55,834 bases of DNA from Bacteroidales bacterium. Its GTDB lineage: Bacteria; Bacteroidota; Bacteroidia; Bacteroidales; JAADJA01. Shown here one piece after another: positions 25,830 to 34,973 of this stretch. How positions within the stretch are numbered: position 1 is the first letter of the stretch; every line of letters begins with the position of its first letter. The stretch spans positions 1 to 55,834 of the forward strand of contig JAIOZL010000033.1 in the NCBI GenBank assembly GCA_021740645.1, written 5' to 3'. The notes under the pieces were generated by a model, which saw only the letters and a program-made list of their open reading frames with translations, was not told the origin of the DNA and did no database searches. Position numbers and translations under genes: made by a program.

Positions 25830-27392
25830 ATGGCAAAGAGTAATAAAAAATATAAATCGATTGAGGAAACATTGTGGGATTCGGCCAATAAGTTGCGTGG
25901 GTCGGTAGAGCCTTCGGAATATAAGCACGTGGTGCTGAGTTTGATATTTTTGAAGTTTGCCAGCGACAAGTTTGAGGAACGGCGTCAGGAATTGATGGAT
26001 GAAGGCAAAGAGAAATTTATTGAAATGGTGGAGTTTTATACCATGAAGAATGTGTTTTACCTGCCGGAGGAATCCCGCTGGAGCTACATTAAAAAACACG
26101 CCAAACAGGATGACATTGCCCTGAAGATCGATACTGCACTTTTCACGGTGGAGAAAAACAATCCTTCCCTCAAGGGTGCTCTGCCCGATAACTATTTTTC
26201 AAGGATACAGCTTGATGTGAGCAAACTGGCAGCCCTGATCGATACCATCAACAACATCAACACCATACAAGATAAGGAACAGGATATTGTCGGGCGGGTG
26301 TATGAATATTTTCTGAGCAAATTTGCCCTGGCCGAGGGAAAAGGGAAAGGTGAGTTCTACACACCCAAAAGCATCGTAAACCTGATTGCTGAAATGATCG
26401 AACCCTACAAAGGGATCATCTACGACCCTTGCTGTGGTTCAGGGGGTATGTTCGTGCAGTCGATGAAGTTTGTGGAAAACCACCAGGGCAATAAAAAGAA
26501 CATTGCCGTTTACGGACAGGAATACACCAACACCACCTACAAGCTGGCCAAGATGAATCTCGCCATCCGGGGTATCGCTGCCGACCTGGGGGCCACCGCT
26601 GCCAATAGTTTTCTGCGTGACCAGCATCCCGACCTGAAAGCCGATTTTATCATGGCCAATCCGCCTTTTAATCAAAAGGACTGGCGGGCCACCGACGAAC
26701 TCACCGACGATCCCCGCTGGGATGGGTATGAAGTACCACCCACCAGCAATGCCAATTACGGTTGGATTCTGCACATGGTCTCCAAACTTTCGCAAAACGG
26801 GGTGGCCGGTTTTATCCTGGCCAATGGCGCTTTATCCGGGGGAGGCACGGAATACGAAATACGCAAAAAGCTTATCGAGAATCATTTGGTGGAAGCGATT
26901 CTGGTATTGCCGCAAAACATGTTCTACACGACCAATATAAGTGTTACCATCTGGATCATCAATAAAAATAAAGCTGAAAGAAAGGTTAAATTAAACAGCA
27001 TTGAAAAGGACTACCGGGATCGAAAAGACGAGATTCTATTTTTGGATTTGAGGGAAATGGGTGCACCTTTCGAGAAAAAGTTCGTCCAATTCCTGCAAAG
27101 TGATATTGACAAAATCTCAGGGACCTACCACGACTGGCAACAACGAAACAATAACTATCAGAACATTCCGGAGTATTGTTATGCAGCGACCATTGAAGAG
27201 GTAAAAAAGAAAGATTACTCCCTGGTGCCGAGCAAATACATTGAATTTGTAAACCGGGATGAAAACATTGATTTTGATTCGAAGATGTCAACCCTGCAAA
27301 AAGAATTTGCTGAATTGCTAAAGTCCGAAGAACAATCGAAACAGGAATTGCTAAACGTGTTTAAGGAGCTGGGGTATGAGATCGAACTATAG
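25830..27392 (+). CDS. hsdM: Type I restriction-modification DNA methyltransferase subunit HsdM
   Basis: The 520-residue modification subunit that, with HsdS, methylates adenine in the recognition site and marks self DNA. The N-terminal HsdM_N helical domain (LWDSANKLRGSVEPSEYKH) leads to the N6-adenine methyltransferase core: FYTPKSIV, AdoMet motif I D199-PCCGSGGM, and catalytic motif IV NPPF (277-280). Length is normal for the family. The stop codon region overlaps hsdS by 17 bases (27376-27392), showing translational coupling. Base composition is clearly richer in G+C than the cargo on either side: 31 of 60 bases at 26641-26700. Confidence 0.95.
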   Translation: MAKSNKKYKSIEETLWDSANKLRGSVEPSEYKHVVLSLIFLKFASDKFEERRQELMDEGKEKFIEMVEFYTMKNVFYLPEESRWSYIKKHAKQDDIALKIDTALFTVEKNNPSLKGALPDNYFSRIQLDVSKLAALIDTINNINTIQDKEQDIVGRVYEYFLSKFALAEGKGKGEFYTPKSIVNLIAEMIEPYKGIIYDPCCGSGGMFVQSMKFVENHQGNKKNIAVYGQEYTNTTYKLAKMNLAIRGIAADLGATAANSFLRDQHPDLKADFIMANPPFNQKDWRATDELTDDPRWDGYEVPPTSNANYGWILHMVSKLSQNGVAGFILANGALSGGGTEYEIRKKLIENHLVEAILVLPQNMFYTTNISVTIWIINKNKAERKVKLNSIEKDYRDRKDEILFLDLREMGAPFEKKFVQFLQSDIDKISGTYHDWQQRNNNYQNIPEYCYAATIEEVKKKDYSLVPSKYIEFVNRDENIDFDSKMSTLQKEFAELLKSEEQSKQELLNVFKELGYEIEL

Positions 27393-28563
27393 AAGAACAG
27401 GCGATTTTATCCGGCTGGTGGATGAACGAAATTCGGAAGAGAAATTCGATTTGTTGCTGGGCATAAATATCGATAAATACTTTATGCCTTCAGTGGCTAA
27501 TGTTGTGGGAACGGACCTTTCGAGATATAAAGTTGTAAAACCCGGGCAATTTGCCTGCAATAGGATGCACGTTGGCCGTGATTACAGATTGCCGGTAGCT
27601 TTGTCTGAATTAGACCATAATTTTATTGTTAGCCCTGCATATGACGTGTTTGAGGTCACTGATCAAAATGAACTTTTACCAGAATACCTGATGATGTGGT
27701 TTTCCAGGGCTGAGTTCGACAGAAATGCCTGGTTCTATACAGATGCAGATGTTAGGGGTGGATTATCCTGGAGTTCTTTTTGCGATATGACCCTGCCGGT
27801 TCCCGATCCTGAAATACAAAAAGAGATAGTAAATGAATACAAAACCATTGTAAACCGCATCAAACTCAACGAGAAGCTGAACCAAAAACTGGAGGAGACC
27901 GCCCAGGTGATTTATAAGGAGTGGTTTGTGGATTTTGAGTTTCCCGATGAGAACGGAAAGCCCTATAAAAGTTCTGGTGGCAAAATGGTTTGGAATGAGG
28001 AGTTGGGAAAGGAGATTCCGGAGGGGTGGGAAAAATGTGTTCTTAAGGATATTTCGAATTGTCTTGATTATCAAAGGAAGCCTTTATCGGAAGTAGAACG
28101 AAAAAATTTCAAAGGCAAGTTCCCTTACTATGGGGCCATGGGAATTGTAGATTATGTGCAAGAATATATTTTTGATGGTGAGTATTTATTATTTTCAGAA
28201 GATGGTGTGAATGTTATTAATGATAAAGGGTACCCATCTGTTTTTCTGATTAATGAAAAATTTTGGGTAAACAATCACGCTCACATTTTACAAGGGAAAA
28301 ATACTTTTTCTACAAGATTAGTATATTCATTGCTTAAAGAAGTTAATGTAAGTGATTTAGTAACGGGTGCGGCCCAACCAAAAATTAATCAGGAAAATAT
28401 GAACAGTATTTCATTGATAAAACCTAAATTAAATGTTGCTCATGATTTCGATAAAATAATAAATCCAATTTTTGAAAAGATTCAACGTAAAACAAAGGAA
28501 ATCAAAATGCTGTCAGAATTGAATGATTTGCTTATTTCCAAAATGACCAAAGTTGAAACATAA
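27376..28563 (+). CDS. hsdS: Type I restriction-modification specificity subunit HsdS
   Basis: The 395-residue DNA-recognition subunit. Target-recognition domain 1 spans about residues 5-150. The first conserved helical spacer (about 150-195, EIQKEIVNEYKTIVNRIKLNEK) ends with the signature IYKEWFVDFEFP. A second recognition domain (about 220-365) and a closing helix (IFEKIQRKTKEIKML, then LNDLLISKMTKVET) follow. Two different TRDs predict a bipartite recognition sequence, which cannot be read from the protein. The ATG at 27376 lies inside the end of hsdM. The second TRD is noticeably AT-richer than hsdM and hsdR: 18 of 60 bases are G+C at 28261-28320, against 28 of 60 at 27901-27960. This suggests a swapped-in TRD. 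Confidence 0.93.
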   Translation: MRSNYRRTGDFIRLVDERNSEEKFDLLLGINIDKYFMPSVANVVGTDLSRYKVVKPGQFACNRMHVGRDYRLPVALSELDHNFIVSPAYDVFEVTDQNELLPEYLMMWFSRAEFDRNAWFYTDADVRGGLSWSSFCDMTLPVPDPEIQKEIVNEYKTIVNRIKLNEKLNQKLEETAQVIYKEWFVDFEFPDENGKPYKSSGGKMVWNEELGKEIPEGWEKCVLKDISNCLDYQRKPLSEVERKNFKGKFPYYGAMGIVDYVQEYIFDGEYLLFSEDGVNVINDKGYPSVFLINEKFWVNNHAHILQGKNTFSTRLVYSLLKEVNVSDLVTGAAQPKINQENMNSISLIKPKLNVAHDFDKIINPIFEKIQRKTKEIKMLSELNDLLISKMTKVET

Positions 28564-28625
28564 ATAATAAACAATTAGCGGTTTAAATAAAAATTGACAT
28601 CAAGCAAATAATTACATAGTTTATT

Positions 28626-28633
28626 TAACTTTG
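28626..28633 (+). promoter_or_regulatory. Internal -7 promoter box (TAACTTTG) before the sce7726 gene
   Basis: TAACTTTG fits TAnnTTTG, 22 bases before the ATG at 28655, inside the 91-base gap after hsdS. It would let the sce7726-sce7725-RES-hsdR part be transcribed apart from hsdM-hsdS. No good -33 box is visible. Confidence 0.5.
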
Positions 28634-28654
28634 TAGGAAATCAATAAGTAATAA

Positions 28655-29536
28655 ATGTCCTCAAATCCATCAAATACTGAAACAAATAAAATGCGGAGCT
28701 ACTCTTCAGTATTTTCCTCTACGTCATTTATAAAATTGATTGAAAATGATGACTTTACGTTTATTGATTCTAAAATTAATAGATATGATAAAAGTAGGGT
28801 TCAATCTGGAAATATTGTTTCGTATTTAGATTATATAAAGTTTATATACAGCGAATTAAGCAAGCAATATAACAATGAGTATTTTTTTAAAAATACTTTT
28901 ATAAATAGCCTCTTACTTAAAAAATATGGTGTGAAAAATACCATACTGATAAATGAATTTAGGGTTGGAAAATCAGTTGCTGATTTAGTACTAATTAATG
29001 GGGAGAGTCAAGCGTTTGAAATAAAAACAAAATTGGATTCTCCCAAAAGACTTAATGGGCAAATTACAGATTATTCAAAAGTTTTTAAAAAATGTTACAT
29101 TATAACAGATGAAACATTAGTAGATAAATATGCCCATGAGGACAAATCATTGGGAATTATTGCACTCAAGAAAAAGGCAAGGATATTTCAAATGGAAGAA
29201 ATACGTCCAGCGGAATCCAATGAAAAATTTGATCCAAATGTAGCGATGCGTTGCTTGCGAACACACGAGTATAAGAACATTGTGAAAACTTATTATAAGG
29301 AACTCCCAGAAATGAACAGTTTTAACATGTTCAATATATGTCATGAATTAATTAATGATATTCCTATTGATTCTCTTGTAACACTTTTTAATACGGAGAT
29401 CAAAAAAAGAAAAACTGCTACAACTTCACTGAAAGGTGTAAATAAAGAGCTCAGACAATTAGTATTAGCCTTAAATCTGAATAACGAAAATTATAAACTG
29501 CTTGATTCTAAACTTTCAAGCCCGATTAACCTATAA
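28655..29536 (+). CDS. sce7726 family protein (PD-(D/E)xK nuclease-like)
   Basis: A 293-residue protein I assign to the family NCBI calls sce7726, named after a Sorangium cellulosum locus. A helical N-terminal region leads to a nuclease-like core: E101 in NEFRVG, D110 in SVADLVL and the E122-I-K124 pair in AFEIKTK, giving the E...D...ExK pattern of PD-(D/E)xK enzymes, followed by the helix motif LNGQITDYSKVF. The C-terminal 130 residues are helical without known motifs. Nuclease activity is inferred from the motif only. It ends 3 bases before the sce7725 gene. Strongly AT-rich (15 of 60 bases G+C at 29041-29100), unlike hsdM and hsdR, a sign of separate origin. Confidence 0.83.
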   Translation: MSSNPSNTETNKMRSYSSVFSSTSFIKLIENDDFTFIDSKINRYDKSRVQSGNIVSYLDYIKFIYSELSKQYNNEYFFKNTFINSLLLKKYGVKNTILINEFRVGKSVADLVLINGESQAFEIKTKLDSPKRLNGQITDYSKVFKKCYIITDETLVDKYAHEDKSLGIIALKKKARIFQMEEIRPAESNEKFDPNVAMRCLRTHEYKNIVKTYYKELPEMNSFNMFNICHELINDIPIDSLVTLFNTEIKKRKTATTSLKGVNKELRQLVLALNLNNENYKLLDSKLSSPINL

Positions 29537-29539
29537 ATT

Positions 29540-30454
29540 ATGTATTTACCCTATTTAAGAGGTCGACAGTTCGAATTAATTGCATTACGTGAATATGCAC
29601 AGGAAAAGGGTGATAGCGATAACTTGATTCCCATAATTGAACCTGTAAGAAAAACAACAAGTAGTTTAAAACTGGCTGTGGCTGTTTTTAAAAAGACTAA
29701 TCTTCGTTATGCAGTGATTTTTAATCCTCAGGTTGGGGATTTAAAGGGTAGATATTTACCTGATGAGTACAGAGAGATTATAAATGATTCAAACTGGATT
29801 CCAGCGTTTGTAGTTTCAAATAATGTAAATGAGATAAGCGATTATGTCGAAGCACATGATCTAAACCATGTAATGCTAATAAATTCAAGAAGGGTCGATT
29901 CAACTTCGGAGCAATATATCAAGTTCGTATCCAAACCTAAAATTGAATTTATTGTTACTGAAGAAAACAAATCATTAAAGAGAAGGTTGAAAGATCTTGA
30001 AAAAAACCTTATTCTATTAAATGACTCTTTTATTCCTAAATCGAGGAATAGTGATTACTTAGATGCTCCTAAAGAGTTGTTTACAGAAGAAAATATCTTT
30101 TATGAAGAAGAAGGGTACTTTGGGTTTTCAGATTATACGACCATATCAAGCGAATTTACAGAAGGAGGAACCACTCCTTATGCTGTTGTCATTCATTTAA
30201 CTTACCAAAAAGGAAATGAACAAATATGGATAAGGCACTTTACTTCAGAATCAAATGATGACCGAGCAAATATTCAGGGAAAATTTGCAGAAGCTGCTGA
30301 AAAAGCGGTGAATTTCCTTAATCATAAAAATATTCAAACTGTTGCTTCTCAAGAATTACGTGAATATTTTAGTGAAGCCAAATACCCCGGCTTGGGAATG
30401 ATTAAGAAAATTTCTATTAAAAATCACCTCGAATTAATTAATTCAATTCTGTAA
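29540..30454 (+). CDS. sce7725 family protein
   Basis: A 304-residue protein matching the sce7725 family: MYLPYLRGRQFELIALRE at the start, IIEPVRK near residue 36, then FVVSNNV and the C-terminal PGLGMIKKISIKNHLELI. The body looks like an alpha/beta barrel (alternating strands LIPIIEP, YAVIFNP, WIPAFVV, HVMLINS, IEFIVTE), similar in order to the beta-barrel protein family found in phages and defence islands. No catalytic residues can be assigned. The sce7725 and sce7726 genes are adjacent in the genome that named them, as they are here (3-base gap), so they presumably act as a pair. Confidence 0.82.
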   Translation: MYLPYLRGRQFELIALREYAQEKGDSDNLIPIIEPVRKTTSSLKLAVAVFKKTNLRYAVIFNPQVGDLKGRYLPDEYREIINDSNWIPAFVVSNNVNEISDYVEAHDLNHVMLINSRRVDSTSEQYIKFVSKPKIEFIVTEENKSLKRRLKDLEKNLILLNDSFIPKSRNSDYLDAPKELFTEENIFYEEEGYFGFSDYTTISSEFTEGGTTPYAVVIHLTYQKGNEQIWIRHFTSESNDDRANIQGKFAEAAEKAVNFLNHKNIQTVASQELREYFSEAKYPGLGMIKKISIKNHLELINSIL

Positions 30455-30470
30455 GTAATTATTCGGCGTT

Positions 30471-31493
30471 ATGTATGTTTGTTTAAACTGTTTCAGCGAT
30501 TTAGAATTAAAGAGTTATATTGATTCATCTTCAAAAGAAGTCGGAGAATGTTCGTTTTGTAAAACAAAAGCAATCCGAATATTAGCAATTGAAGAATTGC
30601 TTGATTTTTTTACCGAATTGCTTGATTTATTTGTACAAAATTCTGATGGAAATGAATTGAGAGTGTTCATACAGAATGACTGGAATCTTTTTGCAAATGA
30701 TGCAATAGCCACTGAAATATTGAAAGGAATATTCGGCAAGATTGATCATTCACTGAACACTCCAGATGATAAAGTAAGCTATGTGCCTGAAATTGATGAA
30801 AATATATCTTTTTGGATTCAGCTAAAGGAAGATGTAAAATGGCAACGACGGTACCTGCTTGATTTAAAAAGTTTTGAGGATTTTGGATGGGATAGTTTCT
30901 TTTATGGTACTGTAACATACAATAATAGTGAACGTTTTTATCGTGCTCGAATACATAATAATGAGAATGAATCAATATATTCTATTGAGAAAATGGGTCC
31001 ACCATCCAAAGATAAGGTTGGTAGTGGCCGGGCCAACCCACAGGGAATTCCATATCTTTATTTGAGTAAAACAACAAAAACAACACTATTTGAAACACGT
31101 GCCTTGTTTCAGGATGAGGTAAGTGTTGGAGAATTTAAAGTCAGGGATGGATTTGAAATCGATATAGTTGATTTTACTGAGCCGCTAAGTGCATTCGTAG
31201 GTTCTGGAAATTTAGTTGAATACACCAAGAGAATACAGTTAAAAAGGTTAATTGGTAAAGATCTATCAAAGCCTATTAGAAGGTATGATTCTGATATCGA
31301 ATATATCCCTACACAATTTATATGCGAATATGTGAGATATATTATTGGTGCAGACGGAATTCTCTTTAACAGTTCTTTGGATTTATATGGTCAAAATATT
31401 GTACTGTTCAATCAGGACAAAATGGAGTGTATCAACGTTAGAAAGTATATTGTGTCAAGATTAGATATTGAATTTGAAGAGATTACACCATAA
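30471..31493 (+). CDS. Zinc-ribbon/HEPN-like and RES-domain protein (probable NAD+-consuming toxin)
   Basis: A 340-residue protein. The N-terminus has a four-cysteine zinc ribbon (C4, C7, C27, C30), then a helical region (about 35-145) like the HEPN/RES N-terminal domain. The RES domain (about 153-330) shows RFYRARI (R158), GRANPQGIPYLYLS (186-199), TTLFETRA (E208), EYIPTQFICEYVR and DGILFNSS...GQNIVLF. RES proteins such as the Res-Xre toxins are NAD+ phosphorylases or glycohydrolases that stop growth by depleting NAD+; that activity is inferred here. No Xre antitoxin gene is adjacent. Its neighbours sce7725 (16 bases upstream) and hsdR (6 bases downstream) suggest control by the restriction complex or by the sce proteins. 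Confidence 0.85.
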   Translation: MYVCLNCFSDLELKSYIDSSSKEVGECSFCKTKAIRILAIEELLDFFTELLDLFVQNSDGNELRVFIQNDWNLFANDAIATEILKGIFGKIDHSLNTPDDKVSYVPEIDENISFWIQLKEDVKWQRRYLLDLKSFEDFGWDSFFYGTVTYNNSERFYRARIHNNENESIYSIEKMGPPSKDKVGSGRANPQGIPYLYLSKTTKTTLFETRALFQDEVSVGEFKVRDGFEIDIVDFTEPLSAFVGSGNLVEYTKRIQLKRLIGKDLSKPIRRYDSDIEYIPTQFICEYVRYIIGADGILFNSSLDLYGQNIVLFNQDKMECINVRKYIVSRLDIEFEEITP

Positions 31494-31499
31494 CAGAAA

Positions 31500-34400
31500 G
31501 TGAAATTTACCGAACAAAAACTGGAAAAGGCCGTCATCGAACTGCTGCAAGCTGAAGAAATTGAGTTTGTATCGGGCAAAGAGTTTGACAAGGAACCCAA
31601 CGAGGTGCTATTGAAGGATGACCTGAAACAGTATCTTCGGAATAAATACGCAAAAGAAAGAATCACCCCTGCCGAGATCGATTCGATCATTCGCAAACTG
31701 GAACTCTATCCTTCCAGTGCACTTTACGAAAGCAACAAAGCCATCATGAAGCTGATCGCCGACGGTTTTACCCTGAAGCGAGAAGACCGGTCGAAAAAGG
31801 ATCTGTTTATCCAGTTGATCGATTACCGGTTGCTGGAAAAGTATGGTTCAGTTAAGGAAGATGAAACGGTTAATCTGGCCGCAGAAAGCAAGGAACTCTA
31901 CTCGGATCATAACATTTACAAGGTCGTCAATCAACTTGAAATACAGGGATACGAAAAACGGATCCCCGATGCCATCGTTTACATCAACGGACTGCCGGTG
32001 GTGGTGATCGAGTTTAAGTCGGCTGTCCGGGAGCATGCCACCATCCATGATGCATTTATCCAGTTGACAGTCCGCTATAAGCGCGATATTCCGGAACTTT
32101 TTAAGTACAATGCATTTTGTGTGATCAGCGACGGGGTGAACAACAAAGCCGGTTCGCTGTATGCACCCTACGAATATTTCTATGCCTGGCGCAGAACCGA
32201 AGGCATGAGCAACGAAGTGGACGGGATCGATTCATTGTATTCGCTGATTAGCGGGATGTTTCACAAGTCTCGGATGCTCAATATTATTCGCAATTTCGTT
32301 TTCTTTCCAGATACATCGGCAAAAGACGAAAAGATCGTTTGCCGCTATCCGCAGTTTTACGCGGCTACCAAACTGTTCCAAAACATCCGGGAACATCAGA
32401 AACCCGAAGGAGATGGAAAAGGAGGAACCTATTTCGGGGCCACTGGAAGCGGAAAAAGTTACACCATGTTATTCCTCACCCGCCTGCTGATGAAAAGCCT
32501 GGATCTGTCCAGTCCGACCATCGTATTGATCACCGACCGCACCGATCTGGATGATCAGCTTTCGGGCATGTTCACCAATGCCAAAAAGTTTATTGGTGAT
32601 GAAACCGTGATCAGTGTCGAAAGCCGGGAAGAACTGAAACAACGGCTGAAAGACCGGAAAAGTGGCGGTGTGTTCCTGACCACCATTCACAAGTTCACCG
32701 AAGACACCGACTTACTGACCACACGAACCAATGTGATCTGTATTTCGGATGAGGCCCATCGCAGTCAGGTGAACCTGCAACAAAAAGTGAGGATCACCGA
32801 ACAGGGCGTCAAACGCACCTGGGGATTTGCCAAGTATTTACATGATTCGTTGCCCAATGCCACCTATGTTGGATTTACCGGAACACCCATCGATGCCACG
32901 CTGGATGTTTTTGGGGATGTGGTGGATGCTTACACCATGACCGAATCCGTGAAAGACGAGATCACCGTCAGGATCGTGTATGAAGGCCGGGCTGCAAAAG
33001 TGTTGCTCGACAACAGCAAGCTGAAAGAGATTGAGGAATATTATGAGCAATGTGCCGAAGAAGGGGCCAGCGAATACCAGATCGAGGAGAGCAAAAAGAC
33101 CTCAGCAAAGATGGATGCTATTCTGGGAGATCCTGACCGGCTGAAAGCGCTGGCAGCGGATTTTGTCGAGCACTACGAAAAACGGGTGAGCGAAGGTGCA
33201 ACGCTACAGGGTAAGGCCATGTTTGTATGCAGCAGTCGATTCATTGCCTGGGATTTTTATAAAGAAGTAATTGCTTTGAGACTCGATTGGGCCGAAATTA
33301 GAATTTGTGAACCGGGGGCCAATCTTTCCGAAAAAGATAAAAGGGAAATTAAGCCGATGGAGCGGATCAAGTTGGTGATGACAAGGGGAAAGGACGATCC
33401 GGACGAGTTATACAAAATGCTTGGAACAAAAGATTACCGGAAAGAGTTGGACCGGCAATTCAAGAATGAAAAATCTAACTTCAAAATCGCTATAGTAGTA
33501 GATATGTGGCTCACCGGTTTCGACGTGCCTTTTCTCGATACCATGTACATCGATAAGCCCATTCAACGGCATACCCTTATTCAGACCATTTCACGGGTAA
33601 ACCGCAAAGTGGAAGGAAAAGACAAAGGACTGGTCGTCGATTATATCGGCATTAAAAAACAGATGAACCTGGCACTTGCCCATTACAACAAGGCTGATAC
33701 CAAAAATTTCGAAGAAATTGAACAATCCATTGTAGTGGTCAAAGATCACCTCGATCTGCTGGCAAAGATTTTCCATAAGTTTGATTCATCGCATTATTTT
33801 ACCGGTTCTCCGTTGCAGCAACTGCAATGCCTGAACATGGCTGCCGAATTTGTGCAGGTTACTGAAAAGCTAGAGAAACGATTTATGTCGCTGGTAAAAC
33901 GACTGAAAGCAGCTTATGATATTTGCGCGGGTTCGGATGTATTCACAGAGAATGAACGCGATCACATTCATTTTTACATTGCTGTAAGGTCTATCGTATT
34001 CAAATTAACCAAAGGAGATGCACCCGATATAGCACAAATGAATGCCAGGGTGAGGGAACTGATCAAGGATGCTTTGCAAAGTGACGGTGTGGAAGAAATT
34101 TTCAAGTTGGGTGATGAAAAAGAAAAGGAAATCGATCTGTTTGATGATCAATACCTGGTCAAAATCGATAAGATCAAGCTGCCGAATACAAAGATCAAGC
34201 TGCTTCAAAAGCTGCTGGCCAAAGCCATCGATGATTACAAAAGGATAAACCGGATCAAAGGGATGGACTTTTCGCAACGGTTCAAATCCCTGGTTGAAAA
34301 GTACAATGAGCGAAATGAACAGGATGTACTTCGCAGCGAAGTCCTGGAAGATTTCACCGATGAGATCATCGATCTATACAACTTACTCAAAAAGGAAAAG

Positions 34401-34712
34401 GAATCTTTCAAAGACATGGGCATCGATTTTGAGGAAAAAGCATTTTACGACATCCTGAAATCCCTGGCCCACAAATACGACTTTGAATATCCGGAAGACA
34501 AACTGATCATTTTGTCTCGGGAAGTTAAGAAGGTAGTTGAAGACAAAGCCAAATATACCGACTGGAGCCACCGGACCGACATCAAAGCTGAATTGAAAGC
34601 GGACCTGATCATCCTGTTAGCAGAGCACAATTACCCACCGGTGGACCGTGATGAGGTGTATAAGGAGATATTTGAACAGGCGGAGAATTTTAGGAAGTAT
34701 CAAAACTTTTAA
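31500..34712 (+). CDS. hsdR: Type I restriction endonuclease subunit HsdR
   Basis: The 1070-residue translocase-nuclease subunit. The N-terminal PD-(D/E)xK nuclease has D157 in RIPDAIVYINGLPV and E171-F-K173. The SF2 motor follows with Walker A GATGSGKS (313-320), DEAH box (417-420), FTGTPI motif III and the C-terminal RecA-like part with VDMWLTGFDVPFLDTMYIDKP and QTISRVNR (motifs V-VI). A helical C-terminal domain should dock onto HsdM/HsdS. The start is GTG at 31500, directly at the EKLEKAVIELL helix. All key residues are present, so the enzyme looks active. Base composition returns abruptly to that of hsdM (27 of 60 bases G+C at 31921-31980). Confidence 0.95.
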   Translation: MKFTEQKLEKAVIELLQAEEIEFVSGKEFDKEPNEVLLKDDLKQYLRNKYAKERITPAEIDSIIRKLELYPSSALYESNKAIMKLIADGFTLKREDRSKKDLFIQLIDYRLLEKYGSVKEDETVNLAAESKELYSDHNIYKVVNQLEIQGYEKRIPDAIVYINGLPVVVIEFKSAVREHATIHDAFIQLTVRYKRDIPELFKYNAFCVISDGVNNKAGSLYAPYEYFYAWRRTEGMSNEVDGIDSLYSLISGMFHKSRMLNIIRNFVFFPDTSAKDEKIVCRYPQFYAATKLFQNIREHQKPEGDGKGGTYFGATGSGKSYTMLFLTRLLMKSLDLSSPTIVLITDRTDLDDQLSGMFTNAKKFIGDETVISVESREELKQRLKDRKSGGVFLTTIHKFTEDTDLLTTRTNVICISDEAHRSQVNLQQKVRITEQGVKRTWGFAKYLHDSLPNATYVGFTGTPIDATLDVFGDVVDAYTMTESVKDEITVRIVYEGRAAKVLLDNSKLKEIEEYYEQCAEEGASEYQIEESKKTSAKMDAILGDPDRLKALAADFVEHYEKRVSEGATLQGKAMFVCSSRFIAWDFYKEVIALRLDWAEIRICEPGANLSEKDKREIKPMERIKLVMTRGKDDPDELYKMLGTKDYRKELDRQFKNEKSNFKIAIVVDMWLTGFDVPFLDTMYIDKPIQRHTLIQTISRVNRKVEGKDKGLVVDYIGIKKQMNLALAHYNKADTKNFEEIEQSIVVVKDHLDLLAKIFHKFDSSHYFTGSPLQQLQCLNMAAEFVQVTEKLEKRFMSLVKRLKAAYDICAGSDVFTENERDHIHFYIAVRSIVFKLTKGDAPDIAQMNARVRELIKDALQSDGVEEIFKLGDEKEKEIDLFDDQYLVKIDKIKLPNTKIKLLQKLLAKAIDDYKRINRIKGMDFSQRFKSLVEKYNERNEQDVLRSEVLEDFTDEIIDLYNLLKKEKESFKDMGIDFEEKAFYDILKSLAHKYDFEYPEDKLIILSREVKKVVEDKAKYTDWSHRTDIKAELKADLIILLAEHNYPPVDRDEVYKEIFEQAENFRKYQNF

Positions 34713-34741
34713 ATGGGGTGTATTAGATTTATATATTTGAT

Positions 34742-34943
34742 CGTCCAATGAGTCCAATCTATGTAACACGTTGTATTACAGATAATAACTTTGGACGGTT
34801 ACGTGATTATTGTTTGTCCGAAATAGTTTGGGGGAGGACACAATTGACGTTGAGGACACATTGGACGTGTTATGCATTTTTAGCATGTCCAACTTTTTTC
34901 TTTAATTAATGCTTTTACATATACTTTGGACGCAAAGGACACG
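34742..34943. repeat. Iteron-like repeat cluster, candidate replication origin
   Basis: The 261-base gap between convergent hsdR and primase genes holds TTGGACG at 34791-34797, 34861-34867 and 34926-34932, its inverse CGTCCAA at 34742-34748, further GTCCAA copies at 34752 and 34887, and GAGGACACA at 34834 and 34852 (a tandem 18-base unit) with AAGGACAC at 34936. An origin just 3' of the primase-helicase gene is the arrangement known in staphylococcal pathogenicity islands. Confidence 0.6.
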
Positions 34944-34973
34944 GAATTAAGGAAAAAATCAATACCCCCCTTA

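Noticed and set aside
26439..27291. Open frames antisense to hsdM
   Set aside because: They show no domains and arise opposite the GC-richer coding strand of a complete methyltransferase.
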